Assembly (NCBI RefSeq): GCF_029893105.1
Contig: NZ_JARXWG010000003.1
Span: 1-64,000, forward strand
Reading direction: 5' to 3'
DNA: 64,000 nucleotides
Origin: Parabacteroides sp. PF5-9
Lineage (GTDB): Bacteria > Bacteroidota > Bacteroidia > Bacteroidales > Tannerellaceae
Positions 16,870 through 27,546 of this stretch are shown here, in pieces; position 1 is the first letter of the stretch; each line of letters begins with the position of its first letter. Position numbers and translations under genes: made by a program. The notes below the pieces were generated by a model. That model worked only from the letters and a program-made list of their open reading frames with translations, was not told the origin of the DNA and made no database searches.

Positions 16870-19662
16870 ATGGCAGAGAATAATTCGATCTTCATTAAAG
16901 GTGCGCGAGTCAATAATCTGAAAAATATAGACGTGGAGATCCCACGCGATAAACTGGTGGTGATTACCGGTTTGTCGGGCAGTGGAAAATCTTCATTGGC
17001 CTTTGATACGTTGTATGCCGAGGGTCAGCGTCGGTATGTGGAAAGTTTGTCGTCGTATGCCCGTCAGTTTCTGGGGCGTATGAGTAAACCGGAAGCGGAT
17101 TACATCAAAGGAATACCTCCGGCCATTGCCATCGAACAGCGGGTAAATACCCGTAATCCCCGTTCTACGGTTGGGACTTCGACTGAGATTTATGAATACC
17201 TGCGTTTACTGTTTGCTCGGATCGGGAAAACCATTTCTCCGGTCTCAGGGGCGGAAGTAAAAAAACATCAGGCAATGGATATTCAACGGGAGATTCTCTC
17301 TTATCCGGAAGGAACCCGTTTTGCCGTATTTACCCCCATCGTTTTGTCGGAAGGGAGGACGATGCAGAAACAGTTGGAAATTCTGCAGAAAGAAGGATAT
17401 ACCCGGTTGTCTATCGCTGATACGACGTATCGGTTGCAGGAGGTGTTGGACGATAAAAAACTGATGGCATCGTCTTCCATTGAATTACTGATCGACCGGT
17501 TGACTGTTTCGGCAGATAAGACCTTGAAAAGCCGTTTGGCAGATTCGGTTGAAACCGCTTTTTTTGAGGGACATGGGGTGTGTTATATACGGGTGTACAC
17601 CGATGATGGAGCGGTCATCCTGAAAGAATACTCCAAAAAATTTGAGGCCGACGGGATTACTTTTCAGGAACCGACGGAGATGATGTTCAGTTTCAACAAT
17701 CCGGTAGGCGCCTGTCCGGTATGTGAAGGTTTCGGTAAGATGCTGGGGATTGACGAAAATCTGGTGATCCCGGATAAAAGCCTGTCGGTCTATGAAGGAG
17801 CGGTTGTTTGCTGGAAAGGTGATGTAATGGGCGAATGGCTGAAAGATTTTATCACGAATAGCAGTAAATATAAATTTCCGATCCATAGACCTTATTTTGA
17901 ACTGACGGAGGAGGAGAAAGAACTCTTGTGGCACGGTAGACGCGGACTACACGGGATCAATGATTTTTTCAAATTTGTTGAAGAAAACGTCTATAAAATC
18001 CAGTACCGGGTCATGTTGGCTCGCTATCGGGGAAAGACGACTTGTACGACTTGCAAGGGAAGCCGTTTGCGACCCGAAGCATTATATGTGCAGGTAGGTG
18101 GTAAAAATATTGCGCAACTGGTTGTTTTGCCGATAACGGAAATCAAAACGTTCTTTGATCAGTTGCAATTGGATGAAACAGATACAGCAATCGCCAAGCG
18201 TTTGTTGACAGAGATAAACAGCCGTTTACAGTTTTTGTTGGATGTGGGATTGGGTTATCTCTCGTTAGACCGTCTCTCTTCGACATTATCAGGCGGCGAA
18301 AGCCAGCGGATCAATCTGGCCACTTCTTTAGGGAGTAGCCTGGTCGGTTCACTCTATATTTTGGATGAACCGAGTATCGGACTGCACTCCCGGGATACCG
18401 ATCTGTTGATTAAAGTATTGCGTCAACTGCAAGGGCTGGGAAATACGGTTATCGTCGTGGAGCATGACGAAGAGATTATTCGTGCGGCAGATTATATCAT
18501 CGATATCGGTCCGAAAGCGGGACGTTTGGGTGGTGAGATTGTCTATCAGGGAAATGTCTCCCGCTTGCCGGCGAAGAGTGAGAGTTATACTGTCCGCTAT
18601 CTGACGGGAGAGGATCAGATTGAACAACCTCCTTTCCGTCGTCCATGGAACAATTATATCGAGGTCACCGGAGCGAGGAAGAATAACCTGAAAGGGTTTG
18701 ATGTGCGTTTTCCGTTGAATGTGATGACGGTAGTTACCGGAGTCAGCGGTTCGGGAAAGAGTTCTTTAGTGCGGGATATCTTCTATGAAGGGGTCAAGCA
18801 TTATCTGGATAATGCCACACGTCTGTCGGTGGATTGTGCCGGTTTGTCGGGCGATTTGCAGATGATCCATGGGATTGAGTTTGTGGATCAAAATTCAATA
18901 GGAAAAAGTTCACGTTCTAATCCGGTCACCTATATCGGAGCGTATGATGAGATCCGTAAATTCTTTGCCGAACAGGCCTTATCCAAACAGATGGGGTATA
19001 GCGCCGCTCATTTCTCCTTTAACAAAGAAGGAGGACGCTGTGAAGAGTGTAAAGGTGAAGGGGTAATTACGGTAGAGATGCAGTTTATGGCCGATATCAC
19101 GCTCGAATGTGATGTCTGCCATGGGAAACGTTTTAAATCGGAGTTATTGGAGGTAGAATATAAAGGGGCGACGATTTTTGATGTTCTCGAAATGACTGTC
19201 AACCAGGCCATCGAGTTTTTCAGTCAATCAAATGGCAGCCAGGAAAAAAAGATTGTCAAACGGTTAACCCCTCTACAGGAGGTCGGCTTAGGTTATATTA
19301 AACTGGGACAAACCTCCTCGACGCTGTCAGGAGGAGAAAATCAGCGGGTCAAATTGGCTTACTACCTGGGACAGGAGAAACAACAACCGACCCTGTTTGT
19401 TTTTGACGAACCGACTACCGGTTTGCATTTCCATGATATAAAAACATTACTAAAGGCCTTCAATGCCCTGATCGATAAAGGGCATACGGTGGTGATCGTC
19501 GAACATAATATAGACGTGATCAAATGTGCCGATCATCTGATCGATCTGGGTCCGGAAGGCGGTAAAGGAGGGGGGACGCTTGTGTGTGCCGGAACTCCCG
19601 AAGATGTGGCTGCGTGTATGGAGTCGTATACCGGACATTACCTGAAAGAGAAATTAAAATGA
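16870..19662 (+). CDS. uvrA: Excinuclease ABC subunit A
   Basis: A 930-residue ATPase that finds bulky DNA damage and loads UvrB in nucleotide excision repair. Two ABC modules are visible: Walker [14 protein letters not shown] (near residue 35) and [13 protein letters not shown] (near 625), with signature motifs [12 protein letters not shown] (near 475) and [12 protein letters not shown] (near 820). Zinc-binding cysteine pairs include [23 protein letters not shown] and CDVCHGKRF. The start is the ATG at 16870, because the longer frame would begin before the promoter's -7 element. Length is usual for UvrA. Confidence 0.97.
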   Translation: MAENNSIFIKGARVNNLKNIDVEIPRDKLVVITGLSGSGKSSLAFDTLYAEGQRRYVESLSSYARQFLGRMSKPEADYIKGIPPAIAIEQRVNTRNPRSTVGTSTEIYEYLRLLFARIGKTISPVSGAEVKKHQAMDIQREILSYPEGTRFAVFTPIVLSEGRTMQKQLEILQKEGYTRLSIADTTYRLQEVLDDKKLMASSSIELLIDRLTVSADKTLKSRLADSVETAFFEGHGVCYIRVYTDDGAVILKEYSKKFEADGITFQEPTEMMFSFNNPVGACPVCEGFGKMLGIDENLVIPDKSLSVYEGAVVCWKGDVMGEWLKDFITNSSKYKFPIHRPYFELTEEEKELLWHGRRGLHGINDFFKFVEENVYKIQYRVMLARYRGKTTCTTCKGSRLRPEALYVQVGGKNIAQLVVLPITEIKTFFDQLQLDETDTAIAKRLLTEINSRLQFLLDVGLGYLSLDRLSSTLSGGESQRINLATSLGSSLVGSLYILDEPSIGLHSRDTDLLIKVLRQLQGLGNTVIVVEHDEEIIRAADYIIDIGPKAGRLGGEIVYQGNVSRLPAKSESYTVRYLTGEDQIEQPPFRRPWNNYIEVTGARKNNLKGFDVRFPLNVMTVVTGVSGSGKSSLVRDIFYEGVKHYLDNATRLSVDCAGLSGDLQMIHGIEFVDQNSIGKSSRSNPVTYIGAYDEIRKFFAEQALSKQMGYSAAHFSFNKEGGRCEECKGEGVITVEMQFMADITLECDVCHGKRFKSELLEVEYKGATIFDVLEMTVNQAIEFFSQSNGSQEKKIVKRLTPLQEVGLGYIKLGQTSSTLSGGENQRVKLAYYLGQEKQQPTLFVFDEPTTGLHFHDIKTLLKAFNALIDKGHTVVIVEHNIDVIKCADHLIDLGPEGGKGGGTLVCAGTPEDVAACMESYTGHYLKEKLK

Positions 19663-19707
19663 AGGGATGATTTCATCCGATCATACAATTTATAATGAAT
19701 TGTACCG

Positions 19708-19737
19708 TTGAGTATTAAAGGTAAATGTTTACCTTTG
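19708..19737 (+). promoter_or_regulatory. Promoter of the DUF2723 gene
   Basis: TTG at 19708-19710 and TACCTTTG at 19730-19737, start-to-start distance 22, fit the Bacteroidota consensus and lie 64 bases before the start codon. It probably also serves the deacetylase gene downstream. Confidence 0.75.
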
Positions 19738-19801
19738 CGGCCAATCTTTCGTTTTTGGGCGAACAGAATCATGCAATTAACAATCACACTATAAGAAAAG
19801 T

Positions 19802-22800
19802 ATGGGAAACTATAAACTGATCAACAACGTGCTGGGATGGCTTAGCTTTTTGCTGGCTTCCTCTGTTTATATGATGACAATGGAGCCGACAGCCAGTTTC
19901 TGGGATTGTGGTGAATTTATCTCTTCGGCGTATAAATTGGAAGTGGGACATCCCCCGGGTGCTCCATTTTTTATGTTGACAGCCAATATCTTTACACAAC
20001 TGGCTTCGGATGTATCACAAGTACCTCTGATGGTCAATACCATGTCGGCCTTGTTCAGTGGGCTCACCATCATGTTCCTTTTCTGGAGTATTACCCATAT
20101 GGCCCGGAAAATTATCGGAACGGAAGGGGAAGAGATGACCACAGGTCAGATGATTACCATACTGGGGTGTGGATTGGTAGGTGCATTGGTATATACCTTT
20201 AGTGATACATTCTGGTTTAGTGCTGTGGAAGGGGAGGTGTATGCCTATTCATCCCTGTTTACGGCTGTTGTATTCTGGTTGATCTTGAAATGGGATGCTG
20301 TGGCAGACCGTCCGCATGCCGATCGTTGGATTGTATTGATCGCTTACCTGATGGGGTTGAGTATTGGTGTCCACTTGTTGAACCTGCTTTGTATTCCGGC
20401 AATCGTATTGGTCTATTATTATCGAAAATATCCGAATCCATCGATGAAAGGGATGATAATCGCTTTATTGATATCGTTTGCTATCGTAGGACTGATGATG
20501 TATGGAGTCGTACAGGGATTGGTCGAAGTGTGTGGTTGGTTTGAACTTCTCTTTGTGAATATATTGGGTATGCCTTATAATTCGGGTGTATATGCCTACC
20601 TGATCATTGTGGGCGGCGTATTGGGCTGGTCGATTTGGGAGACTATGCGTGAAGAGGTTCATCCGTTGCGTGTTAAAATTGCATTTATATTGGCGGTCAC
20701 CTTATTGGGTATTCCGTTTATAGGTGATGGCTATATTTTGGGTATTGCATTGATCCTTGCATTAGGGGCATATCTGTTTAAGAGCAAGAGAGTCGCTGTA
20801 AAAGCATTGAATACGATCCTGGTCTGTCTGATGGTGATTGTGGTCGGGTATTCATCGTATGCATTGATTATGGTGCGTGCTACGGCTGATACTCCCATGA
20901 ATCAGAACGATCCGAGCGATATTTTTACCTTACGTACCTATCTGGCTCGTGAACAATATGGAAAAGTGCCGTTGTTTTATGGACAAACCTATGTGTCGGA
21001 GATAAAACGTGAACGTCAGGGCGATCAGTGTGTGCCGGTGACTACTCAGGGACAGCCGACCTATACACGGGTAATTAAAGAAAACGGAAACGAAAAAGAC
21101 CATTATTATATTTCACGCTATGAGACCGAATATGAAAATATAGGCGAATTGGATATGTTATTCCCGCGTATGCATAGTTCGGATCCTCGTCATGTCAGTG
21201 CGTATAAGGAGTGGGCGCAGATTAAAGGGACACCGGTGAAATTTAATCGTTGTGGTGAAACCGTGTCGGTAATGAAACCGACCTTTGCGGAAAACCTGCG
21301 TTTTTTCTTCCAGTATCAGCTTAACTTTATGTACTGGCGTTACTTCATGTGGAACTTCTCCGGACGGCAGAATGATATCCAGGGACATGGAGAGATTATG
21401 AACGGTAACTGGATTACAGGTATTAGATTTATAGATCAGGCACTGGTCGGACCACAGGATGATATGCCTTTTGATATAGCGAATAATAAAGGACATAACG
21501 TGTATTATATGCTGCCTTTGTTGTTGGGTATATTGGGTTTACTCTTCCAGGGGTATGCCGGCAAGAAAGGGATACAAGGATGCTGGGTTACTTTCTTTTT
21601 GTTCTTTATGACCGGTATTGCAATTGTGTTGTATCTGAATCAAACACCCTACCAGCCGCGTGAGCGCGATTATGCCTATGCCGGATCATTCTATGCGTTC
21701 TGTATCTGGATCGGTTTTGGGGTCGCTGCGTTGGCCAAAATATTAAAAGAATATGGCAAATTGCCGGAAGTGATCGCTGCTGCTGCTGCAACGGTTCTCG
21801 GACTGTTTGTGCCGATACAGATGGCCGGACAAAACTGGGACGATCATGATCGTTCGGGACGGTATGTGGCTCGTGACTTCGGTCATAACTACCTGGAATC
21901 GTGTGAACCGAATGCGATCATCTTTACTAATGGAGACAACGATACATTCCCGCTTTGGTATGCACAGGAAGTAGAAGGTATCCGGACGGATATCCGTGTG
22001 TGTAATACCAGTTATTTGCAGACCGACTGGTATATCGACCAGATGAAAAAAGAGGCTTACGAATCGGCACCGCTGCCGATCTCCTGGACGCGTGCTGACT
22101 ATGTGCAAGGTACGCGTGATGTGGCTTATCTGTTTGATATGACTAAGGGAGAGCCGATAGACTTGCAGACGGGACTTAATTTTGTACAAAGCAATGATCC
22201 GCGTTATAAGCGTATTGCCGGGATCAATCAGGATCTGCATTATATGCCTTCTCATAAACTGAATTACCGGTTTGATTCGGCTCAGGTGATTGCTAAAGGA
22301 ATTGTGAAACCGGAAGAGGCCGGGTATATCGTGAACCCGATGACCATCGATCTGAGCGATAAGGATATCCTGGGCAAACAGGAACTGATCATTCTCGATA
22401 TGCTTCAGAACAATAACTGGGAGCGTCCGATGTATTATGCCATTACGGTTAGCCCGGATCAGTTCGTGAATTTAGATGGGTATTTCCGTCAGGTCGGTAT
22501 GGCTTACCAGATCGTTCCGATGCATACGAAAAATAATGTATTGTCTGTAGATGCGGATAAGATGTACGACAATATCATGAATAAGTATAAATGGGGAGGT
22601 TTGGATAAACCGGGTATTTATCTGGACGAAACGATTATGCGTCAGGCAAGAAGTATGCGTCTGGCATTGTTTAACCGACTGGCAGGAACGCTGGTGTATG
22701 AAGAAAAGTACGATAAAGCACTGAATGTACTGGATAAAGCGATGGAAGTATTGCCTCCTGAAAATGTTCCGTTGGATTATACGGCATTACAGTTTGGTGA

Positions 22801-23065
22801 ACTTTATTATGAACTCGGACATCCAGAAAAAGCGGAATCGATTTTTACCGGAATTATGGAGTATTCATTCCGTAATGTCAATTGGTTCTTCCGTCTTAAA
22901 CCGAGTCAGTTGGCTTCCGTTCGTGCTGATTTGGAACAGAATCTGGCTGTGATCCAAGAGGTTCTTCGAGTGAGTAAAGAGTATAATCCTGAGTTTGCTA
23001 AAAAGTATCAGGAAGAATTCGATAATTACCGGATGGCTTATGGACGTTCGGGTGCGAGAGATTAA
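19802..23065 (+). CDS. DUF2723 multi-pass membrane protein, probable glycosyltransferase
   Basis: A 1087-residue protein. The first roughly 240 residues and about 260-360 and 560-680 are predicted membrane helices; the remainder faces the periplasm. Near the N-terminus, EPTASFWDCGEFISSAYKLE is the DUF2723 signature; its acidic residue after the first helix resembles the catalytic loop of PMT-type, polyprenyl-phosphate-dependent transferases. NGDNDTFPLWYAQEVEGIRT (near 705) is also conserved in the family. The C-terminal 130 residues look like tetratricopeptide helices (LVYEEKYDKALNVLDKAM). The likely role is sugar transfer to exported proteins or lipids; the acceptor is unknown. It is followed nine bases later by a deacetylase gene. 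Confidence 0.88.
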   Translation: MGNYKLINNVLGWLSFLLASSVYMMTMEPTASFWDCGEFISSAYKLEVGHPPGAPFFMLTANIFTQLASDVSQVPLMVNTMSALFSGLTIMFLFWSITHMARKIIGTEGEEMTTGQMITILGCGLVGALVYTFSDTFWFSAVEGEVYAYSSLFTAVVFWLILKWDAVADRPHADRWIVLIAYLMGLSIGVHLLNLLCIPAIVLVYYYRKYPNPSMKGMIIALLISFAIVGLMMYGVVQGLVEVCGWFELLFVNILGMPYNSGVYAYLIIVGGVLGWSIWETMREEVHPLRVKIAFILAVTLLGIPFIGDGYILGIALILALGAYLFKSKRVAVKALNTILVCLMVIVVGYSSYALIMVRATADTPMNQNDPSDIFTLRTYLAREQYGKVPLFYGQTYVSEIKRERQGDQCVPVTTQGQPTYTRVIKENGNEKDHYYISRYETEYENIGELDMLFPRMHSSDPRHVSAYKEWAQIKGTPVKFNRCGETVSVMKPTFAENLRFFFQYQLNFMYWRYFMWNFSGRQNDIQGHGEIMNGNWITGIRFIDQALVGPQDDMPFDIANNKGHNVYYMLPLLLGILGLLFQGYAGKKGIQGCWVTFFLFFMTGIAIVLYLNQTPYQPRERDYAYAGSFYAFCIWIGFGVAALAKILKEYGKLPEVIAAAAATVLGLFVPIQMAGQNWDDHDRSGRYVARDFGHNYLESCEPNAIIFTNGDNDTFPLWYAQEVEGIRTDIRVCNTSYLQTDWYIDQMKKEAYESAPLPISWTRADYVQGTRDVAYLFDMTKGEPIDLQTGLNFVQSNDPRYKRIAGINQDLHYMPSHKLNYRFDSAQVIAKGIVKPEEAGYIVNPMTIDLSDKDILGKQELIILDMLQNNNWERPMYYAITVSPDQFVNLDGYFRQVGMAYQIVPMHTKNNVLSVDADKMYDNIMNKYKWGGLDKPGIYLDETIMRQARSMRLALFNRLAGTLVYEEKYDKALNVLDKAMEVLPPENVPLDYTALQFGELYYELGHPEKAESIFTGIMEYSFRNVNWFFRLKPSQLASVRADLEQNLAVIQEVLRVSKEYNPEFAKKYQEEFDNYRMAYGRSGARD

Positions 23066-23074
23066 AAACGAAAG

Positions 23075-23686
23075 ATGTTTATAGAACAACCACCCTGGAT
23101 TTACAGGGTACTGTTCCCCGGTACGATCTGGCGTTTACCGTCGAAAGAGAAATGTGTCTATCTGACATTTGATGATGGTCCGATACCTGAAGTAACCCCT
23201 TGGGTATTGGATCTGTTGGATCGATACAACATTAAAGCAACCTTTTTCTGTGTGGGGGATAATGTGCGTAAATATCCTGAAACCTACCAAGAGGTATTGG
23301 ATCGCGGGCATCGGGTCGGCAATCACACCTTTAATCATATACAAGGGATTAAGTTCTGGACCAAAAATTATCTCGCTAATATAGAGAAAGCGGCAGAGCT
23401 TATTCAAACAGATCTTTTCAGACCGCCTCATGGTCATATGCGACGTCCTCAGATTTTACGGCTTCGCCATCGATACAAGATCATCATGTGGGATGTCGTG
23501 ACGCGCGACTACAGTCCGCATATGACCCCTAATGGCGTATTCAACGTTGTTAAACGGTATACCCGGAACGGTTCGATCCTGGTCTTTCACGACTCCTTAA
23601 AAGCGGAGAAAAATATGCGCGAAGCATTGCCGCTATCCATCGAATGGCTTTTAAAGGAAGGGTATCGGTTTGAGGTGTTTAAATAA
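23075..23686 (+). CDS. Polysaccharide deacetylase family protein (NodB-like)
   Basis: A 203-residue single-domain protein of the carbohydrate esterase 4 fold, which removes N-acetyl groups from chitin-like or peptidoglycan sugars with a divalent metal. YLTFDDGP (near residue 28) holds the catalytic base and metal aspartate, NHTFNH (near 88) the two metal histidines, and RPPHGH (near 116) the third motif. No signal peptide is evident, so it may act in the cytoplasm or on a lipid-linked intermediate. Its tight coupling to the DUF2723 gene suggests a shared glycan pathway, which is an inference. Confidence 0.9.
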   Translation: MFIEQPPWIYRVLFPGTIWRLPSKEKCVYLTFDDGPIPEVTPWVLDLLDRYNIKATFFCVGDNVRKYPETYQEVLDRGHRVGNHTFNHIQGIKFWTKNYLANIEKAAELIQTDLFRPPHGHMRRPQILRLRHRYKIIMWDVVTRDYSPHMTPNGVFNVVKRYTRNGSILVFHDSLKAEKNMREALPLSIEWLLKEGYRFEVFK

Positions 23687-23698
23687 TTGATATATTTG
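23669..23698 (+). promoter_or_regulatory. Promoter of the S28/S37-type peptidase gene
   Basis: TTTG at 23669-23672, inside the end of the deacetylase gene, and TATATTTG at 23691-23698, 22 bases start to start. It lies 30 bases before the peptidase start. Confidence 0.65.
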
Positions 23699-23727
23699 TT
23701 CTGCTAAACGATAAATCGACTACTGTT

Positions 23728-25014
23728 ATGGGAAAGATCTCTTATGCACTGTTATTCTCTTTTCTCTTTGTTCTCACATTATTTGCATCAACTCCGGAAC
23801 TGAAAGAAAAACTGGCCGGATTAGATGGAGTTACACAAATAGAACTGTTGGAATCCAATCGATATACGGAAAAATATGTCGTGCGAATCACACAGCTGCT
23901 GGATCCTCATAATCCGGCTGCAGGTACTTTTTCGCAACGTGTCATTATCGGACACCACGGTTTTGATCGTCCGACAGTGATTGTTACTGAAGGATATGGA
24001 GCCGCATACGCCTTGCGGGAGCGTTATCAGGATGAGATTTCCGGCCTACTTAATGCCAATGTCATTGTCGTTGAACACCGCTACTTTCTGGAATCTACGC
24101 CCGAACCGTTGAACTGGGATTATCTGACGGCTGAAAATTCAGCATATGATCTGCACCGGGTCACTACGACATTTAAAACGCTTTATCCCGGCAAATGGAT
24201 CAGTACCGGGATCAGTAAAGGCGGACAGACAACGATGCTTTACCGGGCCTATTTCCCCGACGATGTAGATATATCAGTGCCTTATGTAGGTCCACTGAAC
24301 AGAGATGTGGAAGATGGACGTCATGAAGAATTTCTTCGTCAGGTTGGTACTTCTGCCGTCAGAGAGCAGGTGGAGAAGTTCCAGATTGAGGTGTTGAAAC
24401 GCCGTACTTCTTTACAACCGATCTTTGAGGCCTATTGTAAAGAGAAAGAACTCTCTTTCCGTTTGCCTATCCATGAGATTTATGATTATGCCGTACTGGA
24501 ATATCCTTTTGCTTTCTGGCAATGGGGAGTCAGTGCGAATGAGATCCCGTCGCTGACAGCTGATGATCAAACCGTTTTTGACCATTTTATCAAGATCGGT
24601 GGGCCTGCATATTTTTCAGAAAACCAATCGATCTCTTCTTTTTTTGTTCAGGCCGCTCGCGATTTGGGGTATTATGGATATGACACCGAGCCGTTTAAGG
24701 AATATCTGTCGATCTCGACCAGTAAAGGCTATCTGAATAAGATCATGGTACCAGCGAGTGCCGGAGAGATCACTTTTAATCCGGCTTTATACGAGAAAGT
24801 CTACAATTACCTGAGCGCGAACGATCCGAAAATGATTTTTATCTATGGCGAATACGATCCATGGTCTGCCAGTGGTGCACCGCAATTCGCCGGAAAGAAA
24901 AACCAGCAGAAGTATATTTTACCTCAAGCCAGCCATAGCGCCCGGATCAGTAACATGCCGGAAGATATGGCCTCGAAAGTAATCGATCAGCTGAATGCCT
25001 GGTTGAACGAATAA
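23728..25014 (+). CDS. S28/S37-family serine peptidase, probable secreted tripeptidyl aminopeptidase type
   Basis: A 428-residue protein with an N-terminal signal (about residues 1-20). It resembles the alpha/beta-hydrolase peptidases related to PS-10 (MEROPS S37) and S28. STGISKGGQTTMLYRAYFPD near residue 158 carries the serine nucleophile in GxSxGG form, and VIVVEHRYFLES near 115 is a matching strand. ASHSARISNM near 405 probably supplies the histidine, and YGEYDPWS near 373 the aspartate. The likely role is trimming short peptides outside the inner membrane. A peptide-transporter-like gene lies convergently and directly against it. Confidence 0.82.
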   Translation: MGKISYALLFSFLFVLTLFASTPELKEKLAGLDGVTQIELLESNRYTEKYVVRITQLLDPHNPAAGTFSQRVIIGHHGFDRPTVIVTEGYGAAYALRERYQDEISGLLNANVIVVEHRYFLESTPEPLNWDYLTAENSAYDLHRVTTTFKTLYPGKWISTGISKGGQTTMLYRAYFPDDVDISVPYVGPLNRDVEDGRHEEFLRQVGTSAVREQVEKFQIEVLKRRTSLQPIFEAYCKEKELSFRLPIHEIYDYAVLEYPFAFWQWGVSANEIPSLTADDQTVFDHFIKIGGPAYFSENQSISSFFVQAARDLGYYGYDTEPFKEYLSISTSKGYLNKIMVPASAGEITFNPALYEKVYNYLSANDPKMIFIYGEYDPWSASGAPQFAGKKNQQKYILPQASHSARISNMPEDMASKVIDQLNAWLNE

Positions 25015-26448
25015 TCAGGCTTTTGTCTCCATTTTTGATGTTATCCGGTCGTACAGGAAGAGCAACAATGCGGCACCTACTCCGATCGCCAGAATGACCA
25101 TCCATAACTTGGACGGTTCATACGTATCCCACAAGAGATTGGTTAATTCCTGTGGCGTAAGGCTAACCTGTTTGGCCACCTCTTCAAAGTAAGCGTTGGT
25201 AGATAATCCGTCTATAATCTGTAATCCTTTCTCAGCGGCAAAACGCTCTGTCAACATCACCTTATCCGACATATTCTGATAGACAATCCCTGAGATAAAT
25301 CCGGCAAAAACATTCCCTAAGAAGACAGGAATAAACGAGTAACCCATATAAAGCGCCTTTTTATCCGGAGGAGCAATTCTCCCGATGTATTCGGTGATCT
25401 TTGGTGATCCCGCCATCTCGCCAAGAGCGAAAATCAGAATAGCGACCAAGGTGAACAACACATTTTGCGAAACCAATGTCAGCGCCATCCCGATGGCACA
25501 GACCAGAAAGCCCGACATCATCGATTTTAGCGGTTTCATCTTCATCACAATACTGGAAACGATAATCTGAAACAGAATGATATAAAGCGCATCCATATTG
25601 GTGATGAACTCGGCATCCAATACACCCGGTGCCGGACTGTAATTGGCACTGATAAAAGGAATATAAGTATCAAAAAAGCGATAAAGCACCCCGGTATCCA
25701 CCCATTGAGAAATAAATACCGGAAGGGTAAAGAACAACTGATTGTACATCGTCCAGAAACCGGCAACAATCAACAGGAATACCACAAACTTAACATCCTT
25801 AACAATACTGGCCATATTGCGGAAAATACCACCGAATGTTTGCCAGATGCTCTCCTCTCTCTTTACCTCGCCCCTTGGCGGTTCATTGTAAAAGAATAAT
25901 AGGATAAAGTTTAACGCGATGATACCGGCCGAAACATAAAAGATCAGATGCGATGTGCCTTTAAACAATAAGGTCACCATCGGACCGAAAAAGGCACCGA
26001 TATTCACCATCATATAAAAGATACCGAAGCCGATAGAGGAAGTCTCATCGGTAGTCGTTTTAGCAATGGTGGCGGAGATCACCGGTTTGAACAGTGCCGC
26101 GCCGAGTGCCAGGTAGAGATACATTAGAAAAACCCCTGTAAAGGTGGAGAACATCGGTAATAACAGAAAGGCTGAGGTATAAATAATAAATGCCAGGAAT
26201 AAAACTCGCTTATATCCGTATCTGTCTGCAATCGCTCCGGTCAATACCGGCAGGAAGTAGAGAATTCCCGTCCCGACCCCCATCAGGATCCCTTTCTGAC
26301 TCTGTGAAAACTCCAGGCCACCCAGATCGGATGATCCTGTCAGATAGTTAGCGAATAACATAAAGAAGCCGTACCAGGCCCAACGTTCGAACAATTCAAT
26401 CAGATTCGCTACCCAGAAAGTGCGTGGAAATTTACTAAAGACAGACAT
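25015..26448 (-). CDS. POT/PTR2-like MFS transporter (probable peptide:proton symporter)
   Basis: A 477-residue protein with 12 or more predicted membrane helices. ELFERWAWYGFFMLFANYL (residues 18-36) resembles the ExxER and adjacent aromatic motif of proton-coupled oligopeptide transporters, and GAIADRYGYKRVLF near 72 is the general MFS loop. It takes up di- or tripeptides if this assignment is right; other MFS substrates cannot be excluded. Its stop codon abuts the stop of the convergent peptidase gene with no base between. A weak promoter-like TATCTTTA lies upstream near 26480. Confidence 0.78.
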   Translation of the reverse strand: MSVFSKFPRTFWVANLIELFERWAWYGFFMLFANYLTGSSDLGGLEFSQSQKGILMGVGTGILYFLPVLTGAIADRYGYKRVLFLAFIIYTSAFLLLPMFSTFTGVFLMYLYLALGAALFKPVISATIAKTTTDETSSIGFGIFYMMVNIGAFFGPMVTLLFKGTSHLIFYVSAGIIALNFILLFFYNEPPRGEVKREESIWQTFGGIFRNMASIVKDVKFVVFLLIVAGFWTMYNQLFFTLPVFISQWVDTGVLYRFFDTYIPFISANYSPAPGVLDAEFITNMDALYIILFQIIVSSIVMKMKPLKSMMSGFLVCAIGMALTLVSQNVLFTLVAILIFALGEMAGSPKITEYIGRIAPPDKKALYMGYSFIPVFLGNVFAGFISGIVYQNMSDKVMLTERFAAEKGLQIIDGLSTNAYFEEVAKQVSLTPQELTNLLWDTYEPSKLWMVILAIGVGAALLLFLYDRITSKMETKA

Positions 26449-26529
26449 ATACTATTTCGTTTTTCATGTTAGAATGTGGTAAAGATACATAATCTTCACA
26501 AAACGATCAAATAGGTGAAGCTGTAGGTC

Positions 26530-27546
26530 TTATTTCTTCAGTGCGTAGATGCGTTCGATGATATCGACCACCTTCAGGCCTTCGTGTACATTGGTGGTGA
26601 TTGTTTCGCTCCCGGAAGATAACACGTTCACCACATTGCGGATCACATAGTTGTGGTTTTGTGCCGACCCTTTATAGGCGCCGTAGTCGTTCCCGGGGTT
26701 GGTTGGCGGAAGGTCGGGCATCTGATAATCGTTGATGTGGCAATAGTCGATCTCGTTCATATATTGTCCGCCGATTTTTACGCTGCCGTTTTCGGCAACA
26801 ATCAACAGGCTACTTTCCATATTCTTGTCCCATACGGCTGTCGAGTAGTTAAAGGAGCCCATACCGCCATGGACAAAATTGAAATGGACAAATCCCGAAT
26901 CTTCAAAGTCGGTCAGTTCGTTATGATTGAAGTCGGCAAACCGTGCCTGAATGTCACAGATATCCCCGAACAGCCAATACATAATGTCGATGAAATGGGA
27001 AAATTGTGTAAACAAAGTGCCTCCGTCGAGTTCGGCATCCCCATGCCAGCTACCTGGTTTGTAATACCGCTTGTCCCGGTTCCAGTAACAGTTGAATTGC
27101 ACCTGATAGATCTCTCCCAGTTTCCCTGAACTCACCAACTCCTTGATCCATACGGAAGGTGGGGAGTAGCGGTTTTGCATCACACAGAACACCTGTCTGT
27201 TATGCTGGAGTGCACACGAAGCAATCCTTTTTGCATCGGAGGTGTTCAGCGCCAACGGTTTTTCGATCACCACATGATGTCCTGTTTCTATGGCACGAAT
27301 AGCCATCGCAGCATGTAATCCGTTGGGTGTACAGATATTGACCACATCTATTCCGTCTTGCTTCAATAACGCTTCGATATCCGCATAAAACGCAACGGGA
27401 TAGGCGTCGATACCCAATGTTTCCCGTGGAAGAATATCACATAATGCCACTAGTTCGCCGTTTGGATCACGGGAAATCATTTCGGCATGCCGTTTCCCGA
27501 TATGTCCGCAACCGACAACTGCAAAACGAATATTAGTTGAATGCAT
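26530..27546 (-). CDS. Gfo/Idh/MocA oxidoreductase (WbpB/WlbA-like nucleotide-sugar dehydrogenase)
   Basis: A 338-residue NAD-dependent enzyme. FAVVGCGHIGKRHAEM (near residue 8) is the Rossmann GxGxxG loop and VVIEKPLALN (near 92) holds the EKP motif. WHGDAELDGGTLFTQFSHFID (near 180) holds the family substrate loop. Similarity to WbpB/WlbA-type enzymes, which oxidise the sugar ring at C3 of UDP-GlcNAcA, is inferred mainly from the pairing with a DegT-type aminotransferase. Its start overlaps the aminotransferase end by 14 bases, so the two are translationally coupled. Confidence 0.85.
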   Translation of the reverse strand: MHSTNIRFAVVGCGHIGKRHAEMISRDPNGELVALCDILPRETLGIDAYPVAFYADIEALLKQDGIDVVNICTPNGLHAAMAIRAIETGHHVVIEKPLALNTSDAKRIASCALQHNRQVFCVMQNRYSPPSVWIKELVSSGKLGEIYQVQFNCYWNRDKRYYKPGSWHGDAELDGGTLFTQFSHFIDIMYWLFGDICDIQARFADFNHNELTDFEDSGFVHFNFVHGGMGSFNYSTAVWDKNMESSLLIVAENGSVKIGGQYMNEIDYCHINDYQMPDLPPTNPGNDYGAYKGSAQNHNYVIRNVVNVLSSGSETITTNVHEGLKVVDIIERIYALKK

